Source: Flagellimonas profundi
Lineage (GTDB): Bacteria > Bacteroidota > Bacteroidia > Flavobacteriales > Flavobacteriaceae
Length of the DNA stretch: 64,000 nt
Direction of reading: 5' to 3'
Assembly: GCF_017313275.1 (NCBI RefSeq)
Contig: NZ_JAFLNM010000001.1
Span: 1,488,001-1,552,000 of the forward strand
Shown: piece by piece, positions 21,201-29,281 of the stretch
Numbering within the stretch: the stretch's first letter is position 1
How the letters are laid out: every line of letters begins with the position of its first letter
Notes under the pieces: generated by a model
What the model was told of the DNA's origin: nothing
The model's input: only the letters and a program-made list of their open reading frames with translations
Databases searched by the model: none
Translations under genes and position numbers: made by a program

Positions 21201-21419
21201 ATGTCCCGATTGGGCAATGCTTCCTACTATGTAAACACGAGACAATCCGGAATCACCGCGACCGAAAGAAGAATGATCCAGTTTGCGGAAGAAGAACTAA
21301 AGAGTGCATTGGTCAAAACCAATGCCTTCTTTAATGATGAATGGAAATCGTACAGAACCTCCATTGAATCATTGGACCTTTCTCCTTTTAAGGAGACCGA
21401 AAGTTTTGAACTTAAATAG
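18210..21419 (+). CDS. exported sortilin/VPS10-like multi-blade propeller protein (BNR/Asp-box repeats)
   Basis: 1069 residues with a signal peptide ending TAQ. Many Asp-box repeats of the form S-x-D-G-G-x-T-W are visible (KSLDGGKTWKS, KTTDGGETWEK, THDGGKTWKK, TQNGGETWIE), giving one or two 7-10-blade propellers over residues 25-760. A lysine/glutamate-rich low-complexity linker at about 790-820 leads to a small beta domain and a C-terminal helical region rich in Lys and Glu. Such proteins are often labelled glycosyl hydrolase, but Asp boxes are structural and no sialidase catalytic arginine triad could be identified. A surface binding or scaffolding role next to peptidases is plausible. It is followed 6 bases later by the S9 peptidase, so probably one operon. 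Confidence 0.85.
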   Translation: MKKSILYLVLLITASITAQDFNVELFRDMKPRNIGPAGMSGRVTSIDVVHSDPDVMFVGTASGGLWKSTSGGIKWEPVFDKEVTASIGAVAIQQSNPSVIWVGTGEGNPRNSLNGGYGIYKSLDGGKTWKSMGLEKTRHIHRVVIDPTDPDVVYVGAIGSPWGEHPERGVFKTTDGGETWEKVLFVNNRTGVADLVMDPKNPNKLIAAMWEHKREPWFFNSGGEGSGLHITHDGGKTWKKVTAEDGLPEGNLGRIGVAIARNKPNIIYALVEAKKNALYKSTDGGFKWEKINDKNDIGNRPFYYSEIYVDPQNENRVYSVFTYINVSEDGGKNFTQLMPAYGVDNGIHPDHHAWWIHPENGQFMLDGNDGGLNITKNGGKTWRFIGNLPVAQFYHISTDNEYPYNVYGGMQDNGSWRGPAYVWKAQGIRNSYWQEIAFGDGFDVVPDKDDSQYGYAMSQQGYVSRYDWKTGNGYIVRPTPPDADTKLRFNWNAAIGQDPFDNSTVYFGSQFVHKSTDKGLTWEVISPDLTTNDKEKQKQSESGGLTMDATGAENHCTIIVIEPSPVEEDMLWIGTDDGRVHYTQNGGETWIEVTKNIKGLPAGSWIPQIKASYNNKGEALLIANDYRRFNYTPYAYRTKDYGKTWTRIVDENDVESYALSIIEDPENPNLMFLGTDDGLYLSLDAGNNWKKWNKDFPTVSTKDLAIHPREQDLVIGTFGRAAWVLDDIRPLRKLAGNTSILQKEIGLFKSPDAYLAAYQQPTGSRFGGDAIFSGENRESGAMITYYLKEGSKKKNKEEKKEENEEEDKAEGESSKEKTKDSIFFEFYDGDRLIRTLKYKTPEKAGFHRIYWNLDEKGPDRPSRTIRKRDRERGGIEVKPGTYKVKAIYGNISDSTMVTVKTDPRLDVDLASINEVYETGKKLEGYTQTAADAVKQLVESKNLADKFKKELKELDKDKFKEQIKASEEIVKQIDSVVALYLGKEDKRQGITDDPEPNVMSRLGNASYYVNTRQSGITATERRMIQFAEEELKSALVKTNAFFNDEWKSYRTSIESLDLSPFKETESFELK

Positions 21420-21425
21420 CGAACA

Positions 21426-23345
21426 ATGAAAAAATTATTGGCCATTGCCCTGATCACCAGTATCTGGACCTGTAAAGAAGAGAAAAAGGAACCTTCCGTA
21501 GCCGATACGATGAAGACCTATACCATCTCCCAAATGATGGACAACGAATCCATCGCAGGAGGTAGCTTTTCTCCCGATAAATCCAAATTGCTGGTATCCA
21601 GTAACCGTTCGGGCATTTATAATATGTACACCATACCCACTTCTGGGGGCGAAATGATGCCTGTAACACAATCCGACAGTTCTTCGGTGTTCGCTATTTC
21701 CTATTTTCCAAATGATGAACGAATGCTGTTTCGTATGGACAACAACGGCGATGAAATCTATCACATTTTTGTTAGGGATACCGATGGTAATCATAAGGAT
21801 CTGACTCCCGAAGAGGGGGCACGCTCCCTGTTTTACCAATGGTCCGAGGACAAATCCGCATTCTTTTATGGTTCCAATAAGCGAGATAGCAGGTTTATGG
21901 ACCTGTACAAAATGGATTTGAAAACAATGGAGCCCGAACTGGTTTATCAAAACGATGATGGGTACGATGTCGGTGTTGTTTCTCCCGGCGAAAAATATGT
22001 CGCATTGAGCAAATCCATCAACACGAACGATAGTGATCTGTTCTTGTACAATTTGGAGTCGGATGAATTAATGAAAATAAATAAAAGCCAAAGTGGGAAC
22101 GCGCCCCAGGATTTTGCCCCGGATGGTTCGGCATTGTATTACACCACAGATGATGGTAGCGAGTTTTCTTATTTGATGAAATACACAATTGCCGATGAAT
22201 CTTACGAAAAGTCCCTAGTACGCGACTGGGATATTTCAGGAAGTTATTTTACACAGAATGGCACCTACCAAGTGACCTACATAAACGAGGATGCCAAAAA
22301 CACCATCGAAGTGATGGAGGTGGCCACAGGAGAAAATATTGATCTGCCCACAGTGGAAAACATGGATATTACCAGTGTTAGCTTTTCCGACGATGAAACC
22401 ATGATGCGTTTTTACGCGGGTGGTTCACAAACGCCATCGAATCTTCATGTCTATAATTTGGAAACCAAGGAGCAAAAAAAGCTGACCGATGTACTGAATC
22501 CCGAAATCCAAGGACAGGATTTGGTTAAGGCCGAAGTAATCCGGTATAAATCCTTTGATGGATTGGAAATCCCTGCCATTTACTACAAACCTCATCAAGC
22601 AACCGAGGAGAATCCAGTACCCGCTTTGGTATGGGTACACGGGGGTCCAGGTGGACAGTCACGCCAAAATTTTAGCTCGTTCATCCAATATTTGGTGAAC
22701 CATGGCTATGCGGTTTTAGCGGTGAACAACCGAGGAAGCAGCGGATATGGTAAAACCTTTTACCAAATGGACGATTTGAACCATGGGGACAAAGACCTTA
22801 AAGATTGTGTGGAAGGAAAAAATTGGTTGGCCCAAAAACCCGAAATCGATGGTGAGAAAATCGGGATTATCGGAGGGTCTTACGGAGGCTACATGACCAT
22901 GGCCGCTTTGACCTACACACCAGAAGAGTTTGATGTGGGAGTTAACCTCTTTGGGGTAACCAATTGGATAAGAACACTTAAAAGTATTCCGCCATGGTGG
23001 GAATCCTTTAAAGATGCTCTGTACAAAGAGCTGGGAGACCCTTACAGTGCAGATTCTGTTCGGTTAAAGCAGATTTCCCCGCTTTTCCATACGGATAAGG
23101 TCACCAAGCCACTAATTGTGCTCCAGGGCTCGCAAGACCCTAGGGTGTTACAGGCAGAATCCGATGAAATCGTTGCCGGGGTGCGCAAAAACGGGGTTCC
23201 TGTGGAGTATGTTCTTTTTGAGGATGAAGGACATGGTTTTGTGAAAAAAGAGAATCAAATTACAGCATACAGCAAAATTTTAGAATTTTTGGACGAGTAC
23301 CTAAAAGAAGAAAAAAGTACTCCAATTAAAGAGGATAGTAAATGA
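21426..23345 (+). CDS. S9 family prolyl oligopeptidase-type peptidase, lipoprotein
   Basis: 639 residues. The leader ends at a probable lipidated Cys16 (ITSIWTC). Residues 40-350 form a TolB-like propeller (GGSFSPDKSKLLVSS, VSFSDDETMMRF) and residues 370-630 an alpha/beta hydrolase. The triad can be placed as Ser485 in GGSYGGYM, Asp571 in GSQDPRV and His603 in DEGHGF, with oxyanion segment VWVHGGPGG. It should cleave short peptides, often after proline or as an aminoacyl/dipeptidyl peptidase. The last four bases overlap the next start (ATGA), which couples it to the DUF2490 gene. Confidence 0.92.
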   Translation: MKKLLAIALITSIWTCKEEKKEPSVADTMKTYTISQMMDNESIAGGSFSPDKSKLLVSSNRSGIYNMYTIPTSGGEMMPVTQSDSSSVFAISYFPNDERMLFRMDNNGDEIYHIFVRDTDGNHKDLTPEEGARSLFYQWSEDKSAFFYGSNKRDSRFMDLYKMDLKTMEPELVYQNDDGYDVGVVSPGEKYVALSKSINTNDSDLFLYNLESDELMKINKSQSGNAPQDFAPDGSALYYTTDDGSEFSYLMKYTIADESYEKSLVRDWDISGSYFTQNGTYQVTYINEDAKNTIEVMEVATGENIDLPTVENMDITSVSFSDDETMMRFYAGGSQTPSNLHVYNLETKEQKKLTDVLNPEIQGQDLVKAEVIRYKSFDGLEIPAIYYKPHQATEENPVPALVWVHGGPGGQSRQNFSSFIQYLVNHGYAVLAVNNRGSSGYGKTFYQMDDLNHGDKDLKDCVEGKNWLAQKPEIDGEKIGIIGGSYGGYMTMAALTYTPEEFDVGVNLFGVTNWIRTLKSIPPWWESFKDALYKELGDPYSADSVRLKQISPLFHTDKVTKPLIVLQGSQDPRVLQAESDEIVAGVRKNGVPVEYVLFEDEGHGFVKKENQITAYSKILEFLDEYLKEEKSTPIKEDSK

Positions 23346-24034
23346 TTAAAAGATTAGCAGGCTTATTTGTTTTATTTGGATTATTGACCGTAAATGCACA
23401 ACAACCCGGAGAGGATGAAACGGGAGCTTGGTTCATGTATTTTGGCATGAACAAGGTTTCAGAACGGTTAAGTGTACACACCGAAGCCCAATTCCGATTT
23501 TACGAGACTACAAGCAATTTTAACCAAATGTTGTTGCGAACAGGGCTCAATTATCATATTAATCCCAATGCCATAGCCACTGGAGGCTATGCATTCATTG
23601 ATACGGACAATACATTTTATGAATTCGAAGGTGAAATCAATTCCAAAGAACATCGGATCTTTGAACAGTTTATTCTAAAGAATAAAGTTTGGGAATTCTT
23701 GTTTGAGCACAGGTACCGGTTGGAGCAGCGGTTCTTGGATTTTGGCAGAACCACCGAGACACAGCACAGGGCACGTTATCGTATTCAGATGACCTTGCCA
23801 CTCACCAACACTTTCTTTTTGAATTTTTACGATGAATTGTTCATCAATTTACAAGATGATCTATTTGGACAGAATAGACTATACGGGGCTGTAGGCGTGA
23901 ATATTACAGAAAACAGCAGTGTCCAATTGGGATACCTGAGAAATCAGTTTGCCAATGCAGTTTACGACCGTTTACAATTTGCGGTTTTTTACAACCCAGA
24001 TTTAAGAAAGCTCTTCAACATAAAGAAGCCCTAG
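23342..24034 (+). CDS. DUF2490 outer-membrane beta-barrel-like protein
   Basis: 230 residues with a signal peptide ending VNAQ. Alternating amphipathic strands with many aromatic residues (AQFRFYETTSNFNQMLLRTGL, split by turns) and the closing PDLRKLF are typical of DUF2490, a small outer-membrane barrel family common in Bacteroidota. Its ATG overlaps the stop of the S9 peptidase gene, so it is translationally coupled and probably helps the same peptide-handling unit, perhaps as a pore. No function is established for the family. It closes the same-strand run that begins at 15399. Confidence 0.75.
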   Translation: MIKRLAGLFVLFGLLTVNAQQPGEDETGAWFMYFGMNKVSERLSVHTEAQFRFYETTSNFNQMLLRTGLNYHINPNAIATGGYAFIDTDNTFYEFEGEINSKEHRIFEQFILKNKVWEFLFEHRYRLEQRFLDFGRTTETQHRARYRIQMTLPLTNTFFLNFYDELFINLQDDLFGQNRLYGAVGVNITENSSVQLGYLRNQFANAVYDRLQFAVFYNPDLRKLFNIKKP

Positions 24035-24053
24035 AAATACAGTGGAAAATAGC

Positions 24054-24084
24054 TTGACTTGGGCACATATAATCCCTAACTTAT
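24054..24084 (+). promoter_or_regulatory. promoter of the SOD lipoprotein gene
   Basis: TTG at 24054-24056, a 20-base spacer and TAACTTAT at 24077-24084, fitting the Bacteroidota primary sigma pattern (TTG, 17-23, TAnnTT). The same arrangement with the same spacer stands before the YceI gene at 24750. Confidence 0.55.
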
Positions 24085-24112
24085 GAGCTAATCTTAAAAA
24101 AAATCATTTTTA

Positions 24113-24700
24113 ATGAAAAAAGTACAAATAACAGCGTTGGCGCTACTATTTATAACAGCTTTTAGCTGTAAACAAGCAAAAAAGGAAGCCGAAGAAACAA
24201 CTGAGGAGGTTGAAGAAACGGTTGAACAAGTTGCAGAAAAAATTGACCCCGAAGTCATTACTTTTGAAATGGAGCCCAAAAGCGACAGTAATGTAAGTGG
24301 TGAAGTTATGTTCACCCAAGACGGTGGCGAAGTAATCATGAGAGCAACCTTTTTAGGACTCGATGAAGGTGAGCATGCCATTCACCTGCACGAAAAGGCC
24401 GATTGCTCCTCTCCCGATGGAAAATCAACAGGAGGACACTGGAACCCGACCCATGAACCTCACGGAAAATGGGGCTCCGAAGATGGTTATCACAAAGGGG
24501 ATATCGGTAATTTCACAGCAGACGCAGATGGGAGTGCCACTGTAGAATTTTCTACGGATGAATGGTGCATTGGCTGCGGCGACGAGAAAAAAGATATTTT
24601 AGGAAAAGCTGTAATCGTGCATCAAGGAACAGACGATTACACATCACAACCTTCTGGTGCCGCTGGTACAAGAATTGCTTGTACAGGCATCATTCAATAA
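24113..24700 (+). CDS. sodC: Cu/Zn superoxide dismutase family lipoprotein
   Basis: 195 residues. The lipobox gives Cys19 (ITAFSC), followed by a Glu/Lys-rich tether of about 30 residues. The SOD domain carries all metal ligands: HLHEKADC (two Cu His), GGHWNP (bridging His), HGKWGSEDGYHKGDIGNF (Zn His, His, Asp), VIVHQGTDDY (last Cu His), and the electrostatic-guide Arg in GTRIACTG, plus the disulfide cysteines. It detoxifies superoxide at the periplasmic face of a membrane. The leader resembles that of the YceI lipoprotein 103 bases downstream almost residue for residue, and both have the same promoter layout. Confidence 0.92.
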   Translation: MKKVQITALALLFITAFSCKQAKKEAEETTEEVEETVEQVAEKIDPEVITFEMEPKSDSNVSGEVMFTQDGGEVIMRATFLGLDEGEHAIHLHEKADCSSPDGKSTGGHWNPTHEPHGKWGSEDGYHKGDIGNFTADADGSATVEFSTDEWCIGCGDEKKDILGKAVIVHQGTDDYTSQPSGAAGTRIACTGIIQ

Positions 24701-24720
24701 TATTTAAAACATCAAAAACA

Positions 24721-24749
24721 AAAAGCTGTCCCATGGGCAGCTTTTTTTA
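24721..24749 (+). terminator. intrinsic terminator after sodC
   Basis: Stem GCTGTCC / GGGCAGC (one G-U pair) around a short loop, preceded by AAAA and followed by seven T residues. Confidence 0.8.
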
Positions 24750-24780
24750 TTGACAGCACTTTGAATAATGCCTAACTTAG
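24750..24780 (+). promoter_or_regulatory. promoter of the YceI lipoprotein gene
   Basis: TTG at 24750-24752, a 20-base spacer and TAACTTAG at 24773-24780. It begins immediately after the sodC terminator's T run and matches the sodC promoter in both boxes and spacing. Confidence 0.55.
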
Positions 24781-24802
24781 TCCTAAATTAAAAATATCCG
24801 AA

Positions 24803-25429
24803 ATGAAAAATATTCAAATTGCCGCATTGGGACTAATGTTGGTAGCCGCCTTTAGCTGTAAGCAAACAAAAAAGGAAGAGAAAAAAACAGAGGAAACCAC
24901 TACTGCAACCTATAGTATTGTAGAAGACTCCACCGATGTTCGGTTTACTGCATATAAAACCACGGATAAAGTTCCGGTTGGGGGGACTTTTCAGGATATT
25001 GAGCTAACGTACACTGCAGGTGAAACTCCAATGGAAACCTTAAACGGTCTCAAGTTTTCGATTCCGGTGAGCAGCCTTTTCACCAATGACCCTACAGGAA
25101 CAAGAGATCCGAAAATCATTGAGTTTTTCTTTAAAAAAATGGCAGAGACCCAATCCATTACCGGAACCTTTGCTCTTAAAGATGATAAAAGTTGTGCCGT
25201 ACAATTAAGTATGAACGGCGTAACCACCGAACTTCCCATGGAATATGAAATCACTGAAGACAACCATGTGAACTTCTCTGGAGTAATGGACTTAAAACAA
25301 TGGGATGCCCTGGATGCTTTAGCCTCTTTGAACGAAGCTTGTAAAATTTTGCACACAGGTTCAGATGGTGTGAGCAAAACGTGGGAAGACGTTGCCATTA
25401 CAGGATCTGTATTATTGGAACAGGAATAA
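24803..25429 (+). CDS. YceI family lipoprotein
   Basis: 208 residues. Lipidation at Cys19 (LVAAFSCKQ) and a charged tether rich in Lys, Glu and Thr, then a YceI lipocalin-like beta-barrel (YSIVEDSTDVRFTAYKT, FSIPVSSLFTND, ITGTFALKDD, FSGVMDLKQWDAL). YceI proteins bind isoprenoid chains such as polyisoprenoids or ubiquinone precursors in the periplasm. Its leader and promoter are copies in style of those of the SOD lipoprotein upstream, so shared expression is likely. A terminator follows 28 bases after the stop. Confidence 0.88.
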   Translation: MKNIQIAALGLMLVAAFSCKQTKKEEKKTEETTTATYSIVEDSTDVRFTAYKTTDKVPVGGTFQDIELTYTAGETPMETLNGLKFSIPVSSLFTNDPTGTRDPKIIEFFFKKMAETQSITGTFALKDDKSCAVQLSMNGVTTELPMEYEITEDNHVNFSGVMDLKQWDALDALASLNEACKILHTGSDGVSKTWEDVAITGSVLLEQE

Positions 25430-25456
25430 GATTACTTTCCCAACGAAGATTTATTA

Positions 25457-25485
25457 AAAGAGCAGCCTTGAGCAGCTCTTTTTTT
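25457..25485 (+). terminator. intrinsic terminator after the YceI gene
   Basis: Stem AAAGAGC / GCTCTTT with an inner GC pair and a CTTGA loop, followed by a T run. The T run merges into the AT-rich region just before the sigma-factor gene, so that promoter may overlap the hairpin. Confidence 0.75.
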
Positions 25486-25504
25486 ATATATTTTAGCAAC
25501 TTCA

Positions 25505-26032
25505 ATGCATCTGGACAACCTCATACAACAATTTCAGCAAAAGGATACGGTCGCTTTTGAAAGCTTGTACAATATGTACGCTGATAATATTTGTGGGGCA
25601 ATTAATGTAATTCTCAAGGATTCGGAGCGCTCCGAAGAAATCTGTCAGGATGTTTTTGTGAAAATTTGGGAGAAATCCGACCAATACGACCCCTCGAAAG
25701 GTCGTTTTTTTACTTGGATATTAAACATTGCGAGGAATGCTGCTATCGATGAAGTGCGCTCCAAAACCCATAAAAACCAAAAAAAGAACCTTCCTGTAGA
25801 TTCTCTCGTAAGTATTTTTGAAAGTGGCGAAGATTTAAACAGCAAAATGGACACCATTGGACTTCAATCCTTATTAAAAGGACTCAAGGAAAAGTGTATT
25901 TTGCTAATTGACATGCTTTACTTTAAGGGTTATACCCAAAAAGAAGCTGCCAAGGAGCTGGATACGCCCATTGGCACCATAAAAACAAGAATTAGAAGCT
26001 GTATTTCCAACATTAGAAAAAATATGGCATGA
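25505..26032 (+). CDS. ECF RNA polymerase sigma factor
   Basis: 175 residues. Sigma region 2 spans about 15-85 (ALESLYN-like start AFESLYNMYADNI, then ICQDVFVKIWEK and GRFFTWILNIARNAAIDEVRS) and region 4 about 115-172 (LLIDMLYFKGYTQKEAAKEL, IGTIKTRIRSCI). No extra domain. It is of the SigK-type group paired with RskA-like membrane anti-sigma factors; the next gene is such a partner and overlaps it by four bases (ATGA). The signal it answers is unknown. It may control the SOD/YceI genes next to it, but their promoters look like ordinary primary-sigma promoters. Confidence 0.93.
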   Translation: MHLDNLIQQFQQKDTVAFESLYNMYADNICGAINVILKDSERSEEICQDVFVKIWEKSDQYDPSKGRFFTWILNIARNAAIDEVRSKTHKNQKKNLPVDSLVSIFESGEDLNSKMDTIGLQSLLKGLKEKCILLIDMLYFKGYTQKEAAKELDTPIGTIKTRIRSCISNIRKNMA

Positions 26033-26832
26033 GCATAGATGTGAAAGAATACATAGCGTCTGGAAAATTGGAACTCTACGTTGCTGGAGCGCTATCTCCT
26101 GAAGAAAATCTTGAGGTGCAACATTATGCCATACAGTATCCGGAAATTAGGAAAGAAATTGAAGAAATCGAAAAAGCCGTTCTTGAGCTTACAAAAGCTG
26201 CTTCACCCAAAATGCCGCAAGATGGTTTTGCAAAAATAAAGGCCGAAATAGATGATGTTATCCCATTTACTCCCGAAGGTTCCAAAACCAAGAGGACAAC
26301 CTGGGGCAATTATTTAGGTTGGGCCGCATCCATTTTACTGGCTGTTGGGTTGTTCTGGATGTACAATGAAAATGCAAAACTTAAATCCGAGATCGAGCTG
26401 ACCAATCAGGAAAAGCAAAGCTTGGAAGACATACTATCCGAAACGCAGGAAGAAGTAACCACTACGGAGAGTTTGTTGGAGGACATCAGGGATAAGGATG
26501 TAACGGTCATCGCCCTTGGCGGACAAACCGTGTCCCCTGAATCCTATGCCAAAGCCTATTGGAACAAAGAAGAGCAAAAAGTAATTATTGATGCCAAAGG
26601 ACTGCCAGAACCACCCGATGGTTTTACGTATCAAGTTTGGTCCTTAAAATTAGATCCGCTTACTCCGACCAGCATTGGTTTGTTGGATGATTTTGCTTCG
26701 CAAGACACCAAGCTCTTCACCTTGGAAAACGCCAACGAATCGGAAGCATTCGGAATTACTTTAGAGCCCGAAGGTGGTAGTGAGACACCAACATTGGAGC
26801 AATTGTACACCTTGGGTGCAGTGGGTGCCTAA
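26029..26832 (+). CDS. membrane anti-sigma factor (RskA-like)
   Basis: 267 residues. The cytosolic N-terminal part (about 1-85) begins VKEYIASGKLELYVAGALS, a typical anti-sigma opening (zinc-free here; no HCC motif is seen). One membrane helix at about 92-108 (YLGWAASILLAVGLFWMY), then a coiled segment (KLKSEIELTNQEKQSLED) and a C-terminal RskA-type beta domain (FTYQVWSLKLDPLTP, FGITLEPEGGSETPT). It should hold the ECF factor at the membrane until released by proteolysis. Coupled to the sigma gene through an ATGA overlap. Confidence 0.9.
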   Translation: MSIDVKEYIASGKLELYVAGALSPEENLEVQHYAIQYPEIRKEIEEIEKAVLELTKAASPKMPQDGFAKIKAEIDDVIPFTPEGSKTKRTTWGNYLGWAASILLAVGLFWMYNENAKLKSEIELTNQEKQSLEDILSETQEEVTTTESLLEDIRDKDVTVIALGGQTVSPESYAKAYWNKEEQKVIIDAKGLPEPPDGFTYQVWSLKLDPLTPTSIGLLDDFASQDTKLFTLENANESEAFGITLEPEGGSETPTLEQLYTLGAVGA

Positions 26833-26840
26833 ATTAGGAC

Positions 26841-26876
26841 AAAAAAGAAGGCAGCTGGATAAACCAAACTGCCTTC
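26841..26876 (-). terminator. terminator for the OmpW gene
   Basis: Arms GAAGGCAG and CTGCCTTC separated by 14 bases; on the minus strand the stem is followed by TTTTTT. It lies just after the convergent anti-sigma gene and may help end that transcript too. Confidence 0.65.
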
Positions 26877-26909
26877 AACACTTAGATTACCTAAAAAAAC
26901 AATCGAATA

Positions 26910-27560
26910 TTAAAGTTTAAGACCTACGCCGAACCCAAAGATCCAAGGGTTGATGTCTACATCGGCATCCACAGTGGCCCCCAATGCGGTTGTTGCATCA
27001 ACTGTGGCCGTAGTGTTCAAGAATAATTTTTTCACATCAAAGTTCAAGAACCATTTATCATTCAACATAAAATCGAAACCTCCCTGAAGTGCAAAACCAA
27101 CAGCAGTGTCATATTCAACATCATCCGCTACAGGACCTTCATCAACACCGTAGAATAGGGTTAAGTTTGGACCGGCTCCGAGGTATGGAACAAAATCGCC
27201 CCCGGTAAAATGATACTGGGCCGTAAGCGTTGGCGGTAACAACCATACACTGCCCAAATCAATATCACCTACATCGGTACCCACAGCTTCAACATCGTGC
27301 TTGGCGGTACCCAAAATAAGTTCCAAGGACCAATTATCATCAAAAAAGTAGGTAATGTCGAATTCTGGAACAACAGCGGTTGAAATGTCCACATCCCCTC
27401 CTATGGCTTCGATATCGGCACTCTCATCAGGAGAAATCACAATTCCCCTCAATCTAAATTGCCATTTGCCATCGTTGTGAGCTGGAGCATCTTGGGCCAT
27501 TGCCAAGTTGGTCAATCCCATTACAGCCAATACTGCTACTAGTATTCTTTTTCTCATCAT
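26910..27560 (-). CDS. ompW: OmpW family outer-membrane protein
   Basis: 216 residues with a signal peptide ending AMAQ. The eight-stranded OmpW barrel is recognisable: WQFRLRGIVISPDES near the N-terminus, DITYFFDDNWSLELILGTAKHD (split strands), LPPTLTAQYHF, FVPYLGAGPNLTLFY, and the closing PWIFGFGVGLKL. OmpW forms a narrow channel for small hydrophobic molecules. The gene stands alone on the minus strand, with its own terminator and about 130 bases of upstream spacer to CorA. Confidence 0.92.
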   Translation of the reverse strand: MMRKRILVAVLAVMGLTNLAMAQDAPAHNDGKWQFRLRGIVISPDESADIEAIGGDVDISTAVVPEFDITYFFDDNWSLELILGTAKHDVEAVGTDVGDIDLGSVWLLPPTLTAQYHFTGGDFVPYLGAGPNLTLFYGVDEGPVADDVEYDTAVGFALQGGFDFMLNDKWFLNFDVKKLFLNTTATVDATTALGATVDADVDINPWIFGFGVGLKL

Positions 27561-27690
27561 ATGTTATTTAAAATTGATGAGACAAATCTACCGAGCGACC
27601 TTTTTCAAGAATATGATGTTTATCATTGGATAAAACCCAGGAAAATCACACCTGGAATGATTCAATCATAAGGGCAATAAAATCAGAATT

Positions 27691-28671
27691 TTAGAACCAT
27701 TTTTTTCGTTTAAAAATAATAATGGAGATGATGGTTACAAAGAGCATTACGCCCAACAGTATAAAATAACCGTAATGCGATTTTAATTCGGGCATGTTTT
27801 CGAAGTTCATTCCATAAATGCCCGCCATAAATGTGAGCGGAATAAAAACCACCGAGAAAATGGTGAGGGTCTTCATTACTTCGTTCAAGCGATGGCCCTG
27901 TACACTAAAGAACAGATTGATCTGGCTTTCCAATTCCATTATGTCGGAGTCAATATCCGCGATCAAACCATTGATTTGCTCCCGGAGCTCGCTAAAGTAT
28001 TTGGTCTGAAACCCTTTTACCTCTACCCTTTCCAGTTTTATAATAATATCCCTGAGTCCATGTGATGCTTTTTTAAAATCTTGGATCAAAGCTTTTTTCT
28101 GCTCCACTTCGAACATGAATTCTGGTGTGGGTTCACGTTTTACAATGGCATCCAGGGCATTTTCCATTACTACGGTATCCTCGTATTTCTCTTTGTAATT
28201 GGTAATCAAAGTTTCCAGAATAAAAAAGAGCAGATAGTCCGCACGCTTTTTTCTAATAATACCTTTATTTTCAAATATGCGTTGGCGAATCCAATCAAAA
28301 TGGTCGCCCCACTTTTCTTGTATGCACCAATTAAAATCTTTGGAAACCACAAAATACATTTGTTCCGACTCCATACTGTGGTGCTCGGTTTTTAGTATAC
28401 GGGCAGCGATGAACAACTGGTCTTCCAACACAATGACCTTGTTTCCCATTTTTTGATTCAAGAGGAGGCGCAACAAAAAGTCGTCAAGGTCATTACCGTT
28501 CACCATTTGCCTAAACTCTTCCATATAATCCAAACCATAGGTGTTTACCCAAGTAATGGACTTGTCTCCCTTGGAGAGTTGCATATCTTCCTGCAAAGAG
28601 AACTTTCTGTTGTAGTAATTGTCCGGTGAATAGTTGATCACCCATGAATTTTCTTCAAAATCTGTTTTCAT
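27691..28671 (-). CDS. corA: CorA family magnesium/divalent cation transporter
   Basis: 326 residues. Large cytosolic N-terminal domain of about 260 residues ending in the long stalk helix, then two C-terminal membrane helices (about 267-285 and 302-321). The signature YGMNFEN places GMN at 287-289 in the periplasmic loop, and the basic tail FKRKKWF is typical. The ordinary full-length form. It is a pentameric Mg2+ channel; Co2+, Ni2+ or Zn2+ cannot be excluded. Divergent from the MscS-like gene 70 bases away. Confidence 0.93.
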   Translation of the reverse strand: MKTDFEENSWVINYSPDNYYNRKFSLQEDMQLSKGDKSITWVNTYGLDYMEEFRQMVNGNDLDDFLLRLLLNQKMGNKVIVLEDQLFIAARILKTEHHSMESEQMYFVVSKDFNWCIQEKWGDHFDWIRQRIFENKGIIRKKRADYLLFFILETLITNYKEKYEDTVVMENALDAIVKREPTPEFMFEVEQKKALIQDFKKASHGLRDIIIKLERVEVKGFQTKYFSELREQINGLIADIDSDIMELESQINLFFSVQGHRLNEVMKTLTIFSVVFIPLTFMAGIYGMNFENMPELKSHYGYFILLGVMLFVTIISIIIFKRKKWF

Positions 28672-28741
28672 GGTTTAAAATATGAAAGGGTTTATTCGTA
28701 GTTTAGAACTATAAGTTAATCCAAATTTACTAAGAAGCGTT

Positions 28742-29281
28742 ATGATTGACCCCATGTCCTTTAGATACGAGATTTTGTCCACCATTGTACTTTTGGCTTT
28801 TATTATTGCCCTGAATTCTCTGAGCAGAAGAGCTATTCGGCGTTTCGGAAAAACAAGCGCCATTGATATGAACAGCAGAAAGGTTATTTTTTACTTGAGC
28901 AATGTGTTGTTTTATCTACTGGCATTTATCGGCATTTCTTTGATATGGGGCGTTGATTTCAAGGATTTTTCGGTTTTTATTTCTTCGATTTTGGCCATTT
29001 TGGGCGTTGGGTTTGTAGCCCAATGGTCCATCCTTTCCAATTTAACGGCAAGTGTGATCCTGTTTTTCAATCACCCATTGCGTTTGGGCGATAGAATACG
29101 GGTAATGGACAAGGATTTTGATTGGACCGGAAAAGTAGAGGATATTAGTGGGTTTTATCTTTTCATGCGCACAGACGACGGCAAGCGGATAACCATACCG
29201 ACCAATTTGGTAATCCAAAAAGGAATTGAAATTTTGCAGGAGGAAAAAGCAGACACCGATCAAGATATCTCCAAAGAATAA
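28742..29281 (+). CDS. small mechanosensitive-channel (MscS) domain protein
   Basis: 179 residues, much shorter than MscS (286). Three hydrophobic segments lie at about 11-29, 48-68 and 74-92; the third contains the Gly/Ala-rich pore-helix style ILAILGVGFVAQWSILSN, followed by the beta domain with FNHPLRLGDRIRV and a final charged tail. The C-terminal alpha/beta cage domain is absent. Such minimal MscS proteins occur widely in Bacteroidota. Expected role is pressure release, though the missing cage may change gating. Its stop overlaps the beginning of a hairpin. Confidence 0.85.
   Translation: MIDPMSFRYEILSTIVLLAFIIALNSLSRRAIRRFGKTSAIDMNSRKVIFYLSNVLFYLLAFIGISLIWGVDFKDFSVFISSILAILGVGFVAQWSILSNLTASVILFFNHPLRLGDRIRVMDKDFDWTGKVEDISGFYLFMRTDDGKRITIPTNLVIQKGIEILQEEKADTDQDISKE

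Noticed and set aside
18210..21419. Sialidase or other glycosidase
   Set aside because: Asp-box repeats are structural; no catalytic arginine triad, tyrosine or acid pair of sialidases could be located.
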